Notes: a model not told the origin generated them from the sequence alone. A stretch of DNA of 64,000 nucleotides from Limisphaerales bacterium (GCA_024761205.1 JAMASS010000018.1:1-64000); one strand, 5' to 3'; counted from the first letter of the stretch, positions 19,909-32,620 are shown. Numbers and translations: made by a program.

Positions 19909-20781
19909 GTGCGCTGTGGCACGGTGGCGACGGTGACTAACGAGAAGCTGGAACGGATTAAATCACTGCTTCGTTCCCTTGAATCGTGCGTGGTTGCGTA
20001 TTCGGGTGGGGTGGATTCGGTGTTTTTGGCAGTGGTGGCGCACCAGGAATTGGGCAGACGCGCCTTGGCAGTCATCGCAGATTCGCCGAGTCTTCCGCGT
20101 CATGAATTGGCTGAGGCGCAGGCGATTGCTAAGGGGTTTGGTTTTCGGTTGGAGGTGGTGTTGACCGAAGAGTTTGAGGATGAGGAATATCTCTCCAATC
20201 CTGCAACTCGCTGCTATCACTGCAAATCAGCGTTGTTCCAGAAGCTAGTTCCGTTTGCCAAGCAGTGGGGATTTGCGACAGTTGTCTATGGTGAGAATGC
20301 CAGTGATTCGAGAGACTATCGTCCAGGGCGAGTGGCTGCTGATGAGTTTGCCATTCGGGCACCGCTGCGTGAGGCGGGATTGACCAAGGACGAAATCCGT
20401 CGTCTGAGTCGGGCGATGGGATTGCCGACGGCGGAAAAGCCTGCGCAACCGTGCTTGAGTTCCAGGGTTCCGTATGGGGAGCGGGTGACGCTGGAGAAGC
20501 TGAGGTTGATTGAGGCTGGAGAAGCTGCTGTTCGAAGGTTGGGGATTCGAGATCTTCGGGTGCGGTTGCATGAGTTAGGGCAGGGATTTCTGGCGAGAGT
20601 GGAGGTGCCTCGAGGGGAATGGTCGCAGTTCGTTGAGCGTGAGTTTGCGGAGAATGTGGGGCCCGCTTTACTGAAGATTGGTTTTCAGTATGTGACTCTG
20701 GACTTATTGGGTTACCGGAGGGGGAGCCTCAATGAAACAGTAGTCCCAAGTGCCAAGCGGAATGTGCCAAGCAGCCAATAA
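19909..20781 (+). CDS. larE: ATP-dependent sacrificial sulfur transferase LarE
   Basis: The 290-residue cytoplasmic PP-loop enzyme has SGGVDS at residues 32-37, RCYHCK with Cys102 and Cys105, and QPCLSSRVPYG with Cys182. LarE adds sulfur to the pyridinium biscarboxylic mononucleotide on the way to the nickel-pincer cofactor of lactate racemase-type enzymes. In some LarE proteins a single Cys at the Cys182 position gives up its sulfur. In others three cysteines hold an iron-sulfur cluster, and the three cysteines here would allow that. larB and larC are not in the window. A LarA-like gene is at 61010. Several GTG codons are possible starts (19909, 19924, 19933), and none has a strong ribosome-binding site. 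Confidence 0.9.
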   Translation: MRCGTVATVTNEKLERIKSLLRSLESCVVAYSGGVDSVFLAVVAHQELGRRALAVIADSPSLPRHELAEAQAIAKGFGFRLEVVLTEEFEDEEYLSNPATRCYHCKSALFQKLVPFAKQWGFATVVYGENASDSRDYRPGRVAADEFAIRAPLREAGLTKDEIRRLSRAMGLPTAEKPAQPCLSSRVPYGERVTLEKLRLIEAGEAAVRRLGIRDLRVRLHELGQGFLARVEVPRGEWSQFVEREFAENVGPALLKIGFQYVTLDLLGYRRGSLNETVVPSAKRNVPSSQ

Positions 20782-20859
20782 GTCTTTTGTTGATGCCGTT
20801 GCGGTGTGCGGGTCGAAACTTTTCTGTTATCTGGTTGTTCAATAGGTTGGTAGATAGCG

Positions 20860-22137
20860 ATGGCGCAGTTTGCTTATAAGGCCCGGCGGCGGTCGGGTGA
20901 ATTGGTTCAAGGAATGCTCGATGTGAATGATCGGGGAGCCGCTCTGATACAGATCGAACGGCTAGGGTTGTTGCCGGTCACATTGGAGGCGGTCAAGGGA
21001 GGGAAGGGCGGCAAGGGTGCCGCTGGCAAGCCGGCAGGGGGTGATCGGGCAGGTTCCTTGCCGCCGTTTTTGCGTGATTTGATGAATCGCAAGCGGAGGC
21101 CGAAGCTGCAGGAATTGGCGACCTATACCCAACAGATGGCGAATCTGTTGCGTTCGGGGATGCCGCTTGCCATGGCTCTGAATAGCATGAGCCATTTGGA
21201 GTCGAAGGGGATTTCACGGGAGGTGAGCAAGCAGCTGCGGCAGGATGTGATGGAGGGGAAGAGTCTTTCCGACTCTATGAGCAAACAGTCGCGCATTTTT
21301 TCCGACCTGTATGTCCAGATGGTTCGAGCTGGAGAGCAGAGCGGGGCTTTGGAGGAGGTCTTGCGTCGCCTGGCGGCCCACTTTGAGCGATTTGCGGAGG
21401 TGCAGCAGAAGTTTGTTTCGGCGCTGATTTACCCGGTGATCGTTGTAGGTGTTGGAGTGTCGATCATCGTGCTGTTCATGACGGTGATCTTGCCGAGGTT
21501 TACCTCCATTTTTACTGATATGAATATTCCGCTGCCGGCGTCGACCCAGATGTTGATTTCGGGCAGCAATCTTTTCGCTAGTTATTGGTGGCTGTTGCCG
21601 TTGGTGGGCGTGTTGTTAGTCGTATTCTATAAACGATTCGCAGCGACGGAATCCGGGCGGCGGAGTATCGACAAATGGAAGATTTCATTGCCAGTGTTGG
21701 GGAAGGTGATGAAGCTGAATCTCTTCGGGCAGTTCGCACGCACCTTGTCCACGTTGTTGCACAACGGGGTTCCGGTGCTGACAGCCTTGAAGATTATGGA
21801 GAAGATCATTCCGAATGTCATTTTGCGTGAAGCGATTGAGCGAACTCGGGAGGGTGTCACGGACGGCAAGACAATTGCGCAACCGTTGGCGAGGAGTCAG
21901 GTGTTTCCGCAGTTAATGATCGACCTGATTAAGATCGGTGAGGAGACGGGTGAGGTGCCGGGCTCGCTCCAGAGCGTAGCGGAAACCTATGAGAATGAGT
22001 TGACCATCGCGCTGCGTGTGATGGAGGATCTTATTGATCCGGCGATGGTGATTTTGATGGCTGTCGGTGTGGGTGGGTTGCTGTTTAGTATCTTGTCCGC
22101 AATGTTTCAAATTACTTCTTCGATCGGACGCGGATGA
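20860..22137 (+). CDS. gspF: Type II secretion inner-membrane platform protein GspF
   Basis: The 425-residue inner-membrane protein has two T2SSF domains, at about residues 80-205 (LATYTQQMANLLRSGMPLAM, RAGEQSGALEEVLRRLAAHF) and 285-410 (FARTLSTLLHNGVPVLTALK, IKIGEETGEVPGSLQSVAET). Membrane segments lie near residues 182-205, 230-248 and at the C-terminus (MAVGVGGLLFSILSAMF). A Gly/Lys-rich linker at residues 46-60 follows the N-terminal domain. GspF is the platform around which pseudopili are assembled. It opens an operon of four pseudopilin-type genes and overlaps the next by four bases. The secretion ATPase and outer-membrane secretin are not in the window. Confidence 0.95.
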   Translation: MAQFAYKARRRSGELVQGMLDVNDRGAALIQIERLGLLPVTLEAVKGGKGGKGAAGKPAGGDRAGSLPPFLRDLMNRKRRPKLQELATYTQQMANLLRSGMPLAMALNSMSHLESKGISREVSKQLRQDVMEGKSLSDSMSKQSRIFSDLYVQMVRAGEQSGALEEVLRRLAAHFERFAEVQQKFVSALIYPVIVVGVGVSIIVLFMTVILPRFTSIFTDMNIPLPASTQMLISGSNLFASYWWLLPLVGVLLVVFYKRFAATESGRRSIDKWKISLPVLGKVMKLNLFGQFARTLSTLLHNGVPVLTALKIMEKIIPNVILREAIERTREGVTDGKTIAQPLARSQVFPQLMIDLIKIGEETGEVPGSLQSVAETYENELTIALRVMEDLIDPAMVILMAVGVGGLLFSILSAMFQITSSIGRG

Positions 22138-22688
22138 GGTTCCGGGTTTTCAGAGAAGGAGGGTTTACCCTCATTGAGTTGATGCTGGTGGTGTCGATTA
22201 CTCTGTTGGTGCTCGGCTGGGGCCTGCCCAATATGCTGCAGACGATCGAGAAGCAAGGAATCAACAGAGCAGTATCGGATCTTATGGAAGGCTGCAAGCA
22301 GGCGCGAGCGTATGCGATTTTGACTGGGGGACCAGCGGAGTTTGTGATTCAAGCGGAGGACGGAATGATGACCGTTCGTAAAGCTCAGGGGCCACGGCTA
22401 TTGCGTCAATCTGGCGGGGAGACTGTTGGGGTGAATTCGTTGGGGAAGGCACCTAAAGGAAAGTTGGCAAGCTTTCGGAGGGTGCTAGAGGATGATGTGG
22501 CGGTGGAATTGCTCGACGTTAATTTTATCGATCAAATGCAGTTTCCAGAGGGCATTGTTCGGTTTTATCCCAACGGGATCAGCGATGAATTCACCATCGT
22601 GCTGCGGGTAGATGATGATTGGCGCAAGGTGTCGTTGGACCCCATCACTGCCATCGCCTCGATGGAGGATTTGGATGATTATCGATGA
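22134..22688 (+). CDS. gspH: GspH-like minor pseudopilin
   Basis: The 184-residue protein begins with a short basic leader and a type IV prepilin cleavage site, EGG|FTLIELMLVVSITLLVL, with Glu5 conserved in the mature protein. The single hydrophobic helix that follows anchors it until assembly. The globular part (RAVSDLMEGCKQARAYAILT) fits the GspH class. It would be cut by the prepilin peptidase, which is elsewhere. Four-base overlaps (ATGA) tie it to both neighbours. The GspH label rests mainly on gene order and length. Confidence 0.85.
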   Translation: MRFRVFREGGFTLIELMLVVSITLLVLGWGLPNMLQTIEKQGINRAVSDLMEGCKQARAYAILTGGPAEFVIQAEDGMMTVRKAQGPRLLRQSGGETVGVNSLGKAPKGKLASFRRVLEDDVAVELLDVNFIDQMQFPEGIVRFYPNGISDEFTIVLRVDDDWRKVSLDPITAIASMEDLDDYR

Positions 22689-23110
22689 AGATTTCATGTC
22701 CGATTCTATCCAAGGTGCCGGAGCGTGCGTTTAGCATGCTGGAGGTCATGATAGCGATTGGGATCTTCTTCACATTTATCATTGTCATTCTTCAGCTGAC
22801 AGCACAACAGCTACGGACGGCGCGAACGTTACAGACGTTGGATGTGGATACAGGGACATTGCCGTCGTTGATTGCGATGACGAATATGCTGGAGGAAGGC
22901 CCGTTGCCGATTGAGATCAAGACCGTCTTTGAAGAATCGAATCCTGGTTTTACTTGCGATGGGATGATTACGGAATATGCAACCAACGGACTGTTTCAGG
23001 TGGATTATGTGATCTATTGGCGGCACGAAGGGCGGCTCAAGGAAGCCCGAAACAGTATGCTCATGTGGCGGCCGGCGGGAAATGCGCGAGCACGTCGATT
23101 GCGACGATGA
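22685..23110 (+). CDS. gspI: GspI-like minor pseudopilin
   Basis: The 141-residue protein has a prepilin site at ERA|FSMLEVMIAIGIFFTFI. Ala replaces the usual Gly at the cleavage point, which the peptidase tolerates in some pseudopilins. The small globular domain (LFQVDYVIYWRHEGRLKEAR) fits GspI. The ATGA overlap continues on both sides. GspI, J and K form the tip complex of the pseudopilus, consistent with the order here. Confidence 0.8.
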   Translation: MKISCPILSKVPERAFSMLEVMIAIGIFFTFIIVILQLTAQQLRTARTLQTLDVDTGTLPSLIAMTNMLEEGPLPIEIKTVFEESNPGFTCDGMITEYATNGLFQVDYVIYWRHEGRLKEARNSMLMWRPAGNARARRLRR

Positions 23111-23841
23111 GAATTCGGGCTTCAGTTCAGACGCACGCCTTCACGCTCTTGGAGATCATGTTGGCCATTGGGATTCTCTCGGGGTTGATTGCGGCTATTT
23201 ATGCGAGTTGGAGTGCCATTCTGCGGAGTTCTCAGGTGGGCTTGGACGCGGCGATCGAGGCGCATCGACTCAGAGTGACGACGCGGTCGATTGAGGAATC
23301 GATTAAGTCGGCTGTCATCTTCGAGTTGAATCTTCCCTACTATTCGTTTTTGACTGACACCGAGTCGGAATTTGCGGCCTTCAGTTTGGTCAGTCGGTTG
23401 TCGGATTCGTTTCTGGGTAGTGGTTTGTTTTATGATCAACCGCTGCGCCGTGTGACCTTTACCGTGGAGCATTCCAATCAAGTGAACCAGCTCATGATGC
23501 GGCAACATCCGTTGCTTGCGCCATTGGAGGAGGGGCAGGAGCCGTATCCGTTAGTCCTCGCTGAAAATATCGGGATCTTTGCATTGGAATTTTGGGATGT
23601 TCAGTTGAACGATTGGGCTCCGGAGTGGAGTTACACCAACCAATTTCCCTCGATGATTCGCTATTCCCTGGGGATTCTGGCTCCGGGTCAACAAGCGGTA
23701 CCCGAGGATGAGGTTATTCGAAGAATCGTGCATGTTCCAGCGGCAACCGTGCGGGAAAGGTGGCAACGGCCTGCCGTTGATGGGGCGCCGTTGGCGCAAG
23801 GAGAGTCGGCGGCCAATACGCGGCGGTTGCAAAGCCGTTAG
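23107..23841 (+). CDS. gspJ: GspJ-like minor pseudopilin
   Basis: The start at 23107 opens a basic leader and the prepilin site THA|FTLLEIMLAIGILSGLI; the frame is open upstream but that part is antisense to nothing useful and lacks a leader. The protein has 244 residues. The globular part has the long strands expected for GspJ (LAENIGIFALEFWDVQLNDW) and an MIRYSLGI segment. It ends 12 bp before gspK. As in gspI, Ala precedes the cleavage point. Confidence 0.85.
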   Translation: MRIRASVQTHAFTLLEIMLAIGILSGLIAAIYASWSAILRSSQVGLDAAIEAHRLRVTTRSIEESIKSAVIFELNLPYYSFLTDTESEFAAFSLVSRLSDSFLGSGLFYDQPLRRVTFTVEHSNQVNQLMMRQHPLLAPLEEGQEPYPLVLAENIGIFALEFWDVQLNDWAPEWSYTNQFPSMIRYSLGILAPGQQAVPEDEVIRRIVHVPAATVRERWQRPAVDGAPLAQGESAANTRRLQSR

Positions 23842-23853
23842 GAAAGTGATCAA

Positions 23854-24939
23854 ATGAGAATCCGAGCAGGCAAGAATCATCAACGACGAGCCATCGCCTT
23901 GGTGATGGTGATGGTGGTGATTTTGGCCTTTGGTGTGCTGGCAGCCAGCTTTGCGTTCTCGATGAAAGTGGAGATGTGTTTGGCGGGCAACACAACCAGA
24001 GATCCGGATATGGAGTGGCTCGGTCGTTCAGGGATCGAGCTCGCGAGTTTTGTTTTGGTGGAAAAGATGCAGATTCCGGTGGAGGGACAGTTTGATGCGT
24101 TGAGTCAGATGTGGGCCGGAGGGCCTTTGGGTACCAACGAGGTGTTGATGGCGATTTCACTCACTGACGTGCCACTTGGTGAGGGAATGATTAACGTTCG
24201 GATCCGTGACCTCGAACGGAAGATCAATATCAATATTGCCGATGAGCCGTTGCTGCAGCATACCATGCAAGTGATGGGGGTCGATCCCTTTGCGGCGGAT
24301 GTCATCGTCGATTCGATTTTGGACTGGATGGATCCGGATCCTAATCCTAGGCTCAATGGTGCGGATGGCGAGGCGTATTTGGCGGAACCAAACCCGCCGT
24401 TCCCACCCTATCGGGCAAAGAGTGGGCCTATTGATCACATCTCGGAACTGCTGTTGATCCGGGGCATTGAGCCTAGTCTGTATTATGGACTAGGCGCTGG
24501 ACCTGGACCCGGTGATGGTGCGCCTCCGGATATTTCAGGTGTGGGGATCGGCGAATTGGGAAACATGGGGTTGCGAGATTTGTTCACTCCTATTGGGGGG
24601 CCTCGAGTCAATGTCAACACAGCGTCCGTCGCTGTGTTGAGTCTGATCCCTGGCTTGGGTTTGAATCTTGCCCGGGATATTGTTCAAACGCGAAGGGGAT
24701 TTGATGGATTGGACAGTACGGAAGATGATCTGCCGTTCATTCGTATCCAAGATCTTGGCGTCGTCCCAGGAATGGTGCCGGAGCTGATTACGATTCTGAA
24801 TCGATTCTGCACGGTGCGAAGCAGCATGTTTGAAGTTGAGATCGAAACCCGGTTAGGCGACCACACTAAGACCTACTTGGCGACCTTGGTGCGGCGGGGT
24901 TCTAGGGATGTTTTGGTGATCAATTTTTATCCAATATAA
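23854..24939 (+). CDS. gspK: GspK-like pseudopilin
   Basis: The 361-residue protein has an N-terminal hydrophobic helix (IALVMVMVVILAFGVLAASF) without the usual Glu5, as is normal for GspK, which caps the pseudopilus. Two helical insertions follow (INIADEPLLQHTMQVMGVDP, with ILDWMDPDP), and the helix-hairpin-helix-like VNVNTASVAVLSLIPGLGLN is typical of the T2SSK family. It closes the pseudopilus gene set. bioD begins 37 bp later on the same strand and may be read from the same transcript. Confidence 0.92.
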   Translation: MRIRAGKNHQRRAIALVMVMVVILAFGVLAASFAFSMKVEMCLAGNTTRDPDMEWLGRSGIELASFVLVEKMQIPVEGQFDALSQMWAGGPLGTNEVLMAISLTDVPLGEGMINVRIRDLERKININIADEPLLQHTMQVMGVDPFAADVIVDSILDWMDPDPNPRLNGADGEAYLAEPNPPFPPYRAKSGPIDHISELLLIRGIEPSLYYGLGAGPGPGDGAPPDISGVGIGELGNMGLRDLFTPIGGPRVNVNTASVAVLSLIPGLGLNLARDIVQTRRGFDGLDSTEDDLPFIRIQDLGVVPGMVPELITILNRFCTVRSSMFEVEIETRLGDHTKTYLATLVRRGSRDVLVINFYPI

Positions 24940-24976
24940 GATTTGGATTTCTTGCTGAACCACGTTTGGACGTATC

Positions 24977-25678
24977 GTGACCCGAGTTCCTCTATTCATT
25001 ACGGGCACTGGCACCGGCGTGGGGAAAACCACGCTGGCAGCCTTAATAACTCTTCATTTGCGCCGCAGGGGTATTCGGGCGTTGGCGATCAAACCGTATT
25101 GTTCTGGTAGCCGGCACGACACAGAACTGCTCGCGGCGGTTAACGATCATGAATTGAGCGTGGAAGTCGTGACGCCGGTATTCTGTCACGAACCGCTGGC
25201 GCCGTTGGCTGCATTGGATGCCGAGGCATCGGCACTTGGATTCAAGAAAGCTGTCGAAGCGATTGAGACAATTTCGAAAGATGCGGAGATACTCCTGGTT
25301 GAGGGGATTGGAGGCCTTGAAGTGCCGTTGGCAACGGGATTTGCGGTCAGCAATCTGATTACAGAAACAAATAGTCGAGCAGTGGTTGTCGGGCAGAATC
25401 GACTAGGGATGATCAACGAGGTCGCCTTGACGCAGTATCGTCTGCGGGAGGTGACGGGATCGATTGGGCAGTTGGTTCTGATGGGGGTTGGGACGCCAGA
25501 TGCTTCAGCGAGTCGTAACGTCGAACTGGTGTCGTCAATGTTTGTTGATTGTGAACCGGTGGAGCTTCCATACTTGGGCCCGGATGCCGATCAGATTGGC
25601 TGTTTGAGGGTCATGGAAAAAAAGTTAGAAAAACCCCTTGCACAGATTCTGGAATCAATTATTGTTTCGTCCAGCTGA
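24977..25678 (+). CDS. bioD: Dethiobiotin synthetase BioD
   Basis: The 233-residue cytoplasmic enzyme closes the ureido ring of dethiobiotin from diaminopelargonate, CO2 and ATP. The P-loop is GTGTGVGKTT (residues 8-17). The following KPYCSG and the EGIGGLEVPL segment, which in BioD binds substrate, are present. The start is GTG. No other biotin genes are nearby, so its place after the pseudopilus genes may simply be shared transcription. Confidence 0.93.
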   Translation: MTRVPLFITGTGTGVGKTTLAALITLHLRRRGIRALAIKPYCSGSRHDTELLAAVNDHELSVEVVTPVFCHEPLAPLAALDAEASALGFKKAVEAIETISKDAEILLVEGIGGLEVPLATGFAVSNLITETNSRAVVVGQNRLGMINEVALTQYRLREVTGSIGQLVLMGVGTPDASASRNVELVSSMFVDCEPVELPYLGPDADQIGCLRVMEKKLEKPLAQILESIIVSSS

Positions 25679-25712
25679 TTGAGGTTGTGAATAAAACTTC
25701 TGAGATTAAGCT

Positions 25713-25741
25713 TTGACATACAACGGGTCGCGAAATTAATT
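25713..25741 (+). promoter_or_regulatory. Likely rrn operon promoter
   Basis: A perfect TTGACA at 25713-25718 is followed by a 17-bp spacer and TTAATT at 25736-25741. It lies 244 bp before the mature 16S. This is inferred from consensus only. Confidence 0.55.
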
Positions 25742-25860
25742 TGGGTCTGTTACGGAGGCTAGTAAATTGCCATTTCATTTAGGATGAAACGGACCTTTGG
25801 GGTTTTTAGCCTTTAATATAAAAGAGTTTGGCGTGGAAAAACGCGGGGTTCTTTGAAATT

Positions 25861-25877
25861 TGAATTGTGCGATAAGT
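25861..25877 (+). other. 16S precursor processing stem, 5' arm
   Basis: TGAATTGTGCGATAAGT is exactly complementary to 27619-27635 after the 16S gene. The two arms would pair in the precursor to form the RNase III stem. The stem extends further with mismatches. Confidence 0.8.
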
Positions 25878-25984
25878 TAGAGCCTCTTTCGATGTGCCCT
25901 GAGTTAGTTGGGGTGCTAAGGAAGTTTTAATTAGATACCGTTTGGGTCGCGAGGTCCAAACAGAATTCAAACTAACGTAAAGAT

Positions 25985-27568
<1,584 letters not shown>

Positions 27569-27618
27569 CTAAGGAGATAAACAGGAGCTTGCCTACGGGC
27601 AGTATCCATTAAGGTTTC

Positions 27619-27635
27619 ACTTATCGCACAATTCA
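27619..27635 (+). other. 16S precursor processing stem, 3' arm
   Basis: ACTTATCGCACAATTCA pairs perfectly with 25861-25877. It lies 51 bp after the 16S 3' end and 66 bp before tRNA-Ala. Confidence 0.8.
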
Positions 27636-27700
27636 GCTTTCAAGAGCCTGAAATTGACATTGGCTTTGCATTACTCACTACCGGGTTTTGAATTTAGAGT

Positions 27701-27776
27701 GGGGCTGTAGCTCAGTTGGAAGAGCATCTGCTTTGCAAGTAGAATGTCAGGAGTTCGAATCTCCTCAGCTCCACCA
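27701..27776 (+). tRNA. tRNA-Ala (TGC)
   Basis: The 76-base cloverleaf has GGGGCTG/CAGCTCC acceptor arms, the anticodon loop CTTTGCAAG with TGC, the T-loop GTTCGAATC, and CCA encoded at the 3' end. It lies in the 16S-23S spacer. Confidence 0.97.
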
Positions 27777-27820
27777 AGCTAGGGTACTGAGATAATCTTG
27801 ACTTAGAGCCGGGTGTTGTT

Positions 27821-27897
<77 letters not shown>

Positions 27898-28023
27898 TGA
27901 TTTTGCTAGGTGAGAACTTAGCTTGTTCTTTGAAAACTACACATAGGGTAAATTAAACCAAATTGGCGACTATAATTCGCTGAGTTCTACGATCGTTCGC
28001 AAGGGCGTGAGTAGGTAACTTTG

Positions 28024-30888
<2,865 letters not shown>

Positions 30889-30971
30889 CTTTTTTTAAAG
30901 CGATTTTACTTGGCGAATTGGTTGCCGAGCCCTGTGTGTAGTTTTCAGAGAACGCGCGTTCTCAATGATTT

Positions 30972-31085
30972 TTGGTGGCCATAAAGCTGTGGTCCGACCC
31001 GATCCCATTCCGAACTCGGCCGTCAAACGCAGCATTGCCGATGGTAGTGCGGGTATAGCCCGTGTGAGAGTAGGTAGCCGCCAAT
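30972..31085 (+). rRNA. rrf: 5S ribosomal RNA
   Basis: The closing helix TTGGTGGCC/GGTAGCCGCCAA surrounds CCCGATCCCATTCCGAACTC and a GGGTATAGCCCGTGTGAGAG arm, the standard 5S pattern. It begins 84 bp after the 23S gene. Confidence 0.96.
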
Positions 31086-31093
31086 TTTTTTTT
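31085..31093 (+). terminator. T-run after 5S
   Basis: A run of nine T residues directly follows the 5S closing helix and can act as the operon terminator. Confidence 0.6.
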
Positions 31094-31118
31094 GATTAAC
31101 GGAATTGTTAATTTATTT

Positions 31119-31475
31119 ATGAAAATCCCACAAATGAGTGCCCTCGTTGTGTTGGCATTTTTTTTCACAAGTTGTGCGGCTTTAGACAAAGCCTTGAAAA
31201 TGACTTCCCCGAAAAAAATGAATCACTTAAACATTGGCATGACCAAGCAAGAGGTTATCTCAGTTTTAGGATCACCCGACAGCACGGCTGCCCCTGGTAA
31301 TGGAGTGGAATTTCTTCGCTATACTTTGGACCCTTGGAATGGATTTTGGGATCCGTCGGCAACGGAGGCTTATTTTGTTCGATTAGTGGATGGAAGAGTG
31401 GATAGCTATGGAAGAGTGGGGGACTTTGATTCAACAAAAGACCCTACTTTGAACTTAAACATCAAGAACAGGTAA
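31119..31475 (+). CDS. BamE/SmpA-like small lipoprotein
   Basis: The 118-residue protein starts at the ATG at 31119, which opens a lipoprotein signal (SALVVLAFFFTSCAALDKAL, lipid-bearing Cys). The BamE-like core is LNIGMTKQEVISVLGSPDST followed by VEFLRYTLD and YFVRLVDGRVDSYGR. Such small folds occur in the outer-membrane assembly lipoprotein BamE and in many unrelated lipoproteins. The stretch is visibly richer in A and T than the neighbouring core genes. It ends 11 bp before the TIR gene, so the two may be co-transcribed. Confidence 0.75.
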   Translation: MKIPQMSALVVLAFFFTSCAALDKALKMTSPKKMNHLNIGMTKQEVISVLGSPDSTAAPGNGVEFLRYTLDPWNGFWDPSATEAYFVRLVDGRVDSYGRVGDFDSTKDPTLNLNIKNR

Positions 31476-31486
31476 AGGATAGCAAG

Positions 31487-31897
31487 GTGAAAACCTACAA
31501 CTTATTTATCAGCCATTCTTGGTCCTATTTCGACGAATACGACAGGTTAATAGATTTATTGGAAAAGAGGAGTTACTTTAAGTTTAAGGATTATTCCGTG
31601 CCGAAAGATGATCCAATACATACGAATGGAACCGACAAGGACTTGTATGCTGCTATTTTTCAGCAAATGCAGCCTTGTAGTGTGGTTCTCATATTGGCGG
31701 GTGTCTACGCAACTTACAGCAAGTGGATTGAAAAAGAAATCGGAATTGCAAAGAGAGAATTTGATACACCAAAACCAATTATCGCCATAGAACCTTGGGG
31801 TAGCGAGAAAACATCCTCAGTTGTCAAAGACAATGCCGACCAGATTGTTAAGTGGAATACGGAGAGCGTTGTTTCAGCCATCAGAAAGTTGGCGTGA
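31487..31897 (+). CDS. TIR-like (DUF1863/ThsB-like) domain protein
   Basis: The 136-residue protein is almost entirely a TIR-like domain: a YNLFISHSWSYFDEYDRLID first strand and helix, DYSVPKDDPIH, then SVVLILAGVYATYSKWIEKE with Glu84 at the usual catalytic position, and PIIAIEPWGSE. It resembles the MTH538/DUF1863 group, which includes the Thoeris sensor ThsB, more than Toll adaptors. Those enzymes make NAD-derived signals during phage infection. No signal peptide is present. The stop overlaps the start of the next gene by one base (TGATG), so a two-gene unit is clear. Substrate and activation are not known. Confidence 0.85.
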   Translation: MKTYNLFISHSWSYFDEYDRLIDLLEKRSYFKFKDYSVPKDDPIHTNGTDKDLYAAIFQQMQPCSVVLILAGVYATYSKWIEKEIGIAKREFDTPKPIIAIEPWGSEKTSSVVKDNADQIVKWNTESVVSAIRKLA

Positions 31898-32376
31898 TGG
31901 AAACCAAGCAGGAGCTATTGGAAATCTACAAGCTCCACGCTGAGCTTGCCGACAGGGTGAGCCAGAGGAGGGAAGGAGCCAATAGGCTTTATGTCAGCCT
32001 GTTATCAGTAATGGTTGTTTTTCTTGCCGCTTTTCTTAGGTATAGAACGGGGACGATTTCTGTTCAGGGCATTTTGATAGCGGCAGGCGTTTTAGGAATG
32101 GTGTTGAGTGCTTCGTGGTTTTTCATTATTCGGTCCTACTGTCAGCTAAATGCGGGAAAATTTAAAGCTCTGCAGAAGTTGGAGGAAATGCTTGTTTTTG
32201 CGTTTTTCAAGTGCGAGTGGGAAATATTGGAAAGAGGCAAAAACAAAAATCGCTATTGGAGACTCACGGGTGTGGAAAAAATACTTCCCATCGGTTTCTT
32301 TGTCGCATCCCTTCTTTTAATCCTACTTGCTATTGTCAATGGGCAGTTGTCGGGTTTGGCATTGTCGGCGGCATGA
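31897..32376 (+). CDS. RipA-like three-span membrane protein, putative effector of the TIR protein
   Basis: The 159-residue protein starts at the ATG overlapping the TIR stop. A charged N-terminal helix (QELLEIYKLHAELADRVSQR, then REGANRLY) leads into membrane spans at about residues 31-48 and 57-79, then a soluble helix with ERGKNKNRYWRLTGVEK, and a third span at 128-148. The EIYKLHAELADRVSxRRxxAN helix is typical of proteins named RipA-family octameric membrane proteins. In defence systems small membrane proteins often act as effectors that damage the membrane when a signalling enzyme fires. That role is inferred from coupling to the TIR gene. Confidence 0.75.
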   Translation: METKQELLEIYKLHAELADRVSQRREGANRLYVSLLSVMVVFLAAFLRYRTGTISVQGILIAAGVLGMVLSASWFFIIRSYCQLNAGKFKALQKLEEMLVFAFFKCEWEILERGKNKNRYWRLTGVEKILPIGFFVASLLLILLAIVNGQLSGLALSAA

Positions 32377-32426
32377 TTAAGGATTCCGGTGCGAAGTAGA
32401 GTTTTAGCAGTAATAAATTGAAAGTT

Positions 32427-32582
32427 ATGTCGCAGCATCAAAGTTTGAGAGGGCCGAGCGGTTTGGGGACAAAGCGGAGTGTGTTGAAGCGTTTTGAGCG
32501 GGTTGAGCTGCTTAAGAAGCGTGGCTTGTGGAAGCCGGGTGATAGTGTGTTCGGTTTGCGGAAAACCAAGCCTGAGGTTTGA
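32427..32582 (+). CDS. Small basic protein of Chlamydiae/Verrucomicrobia type (TIGR04137-like)
   Basis: The 51-residue protein contains LRGPSGLGTKRSVLKRFERV, then ELLKKRGLWKPGDSVFGLRK, close to the conserved family pattern (SLRGPSxxGxKRNVLKRFER...W..GD...GLPKTK). About a third of its residues are charged, with excess Arg and Lys, which suggests RNA or ribosome binding. It lies 38 bp before a 23S/16S pseudouridine synthase and not far from the rrn operon. It was found by reading the frame at 32427, because it is too short for routine ORF calling. Confidence 0.85.
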   Translation: MSQHQSLRGPSGLGTKRSVLKRFERVELLKKRGLWKPGDSVFGLRKTKPEV

Positions 32583-32620
32583 TCTTGGGATGAGGCTGTG
32601 TTCTTCTCTCTGGTGCTTAG

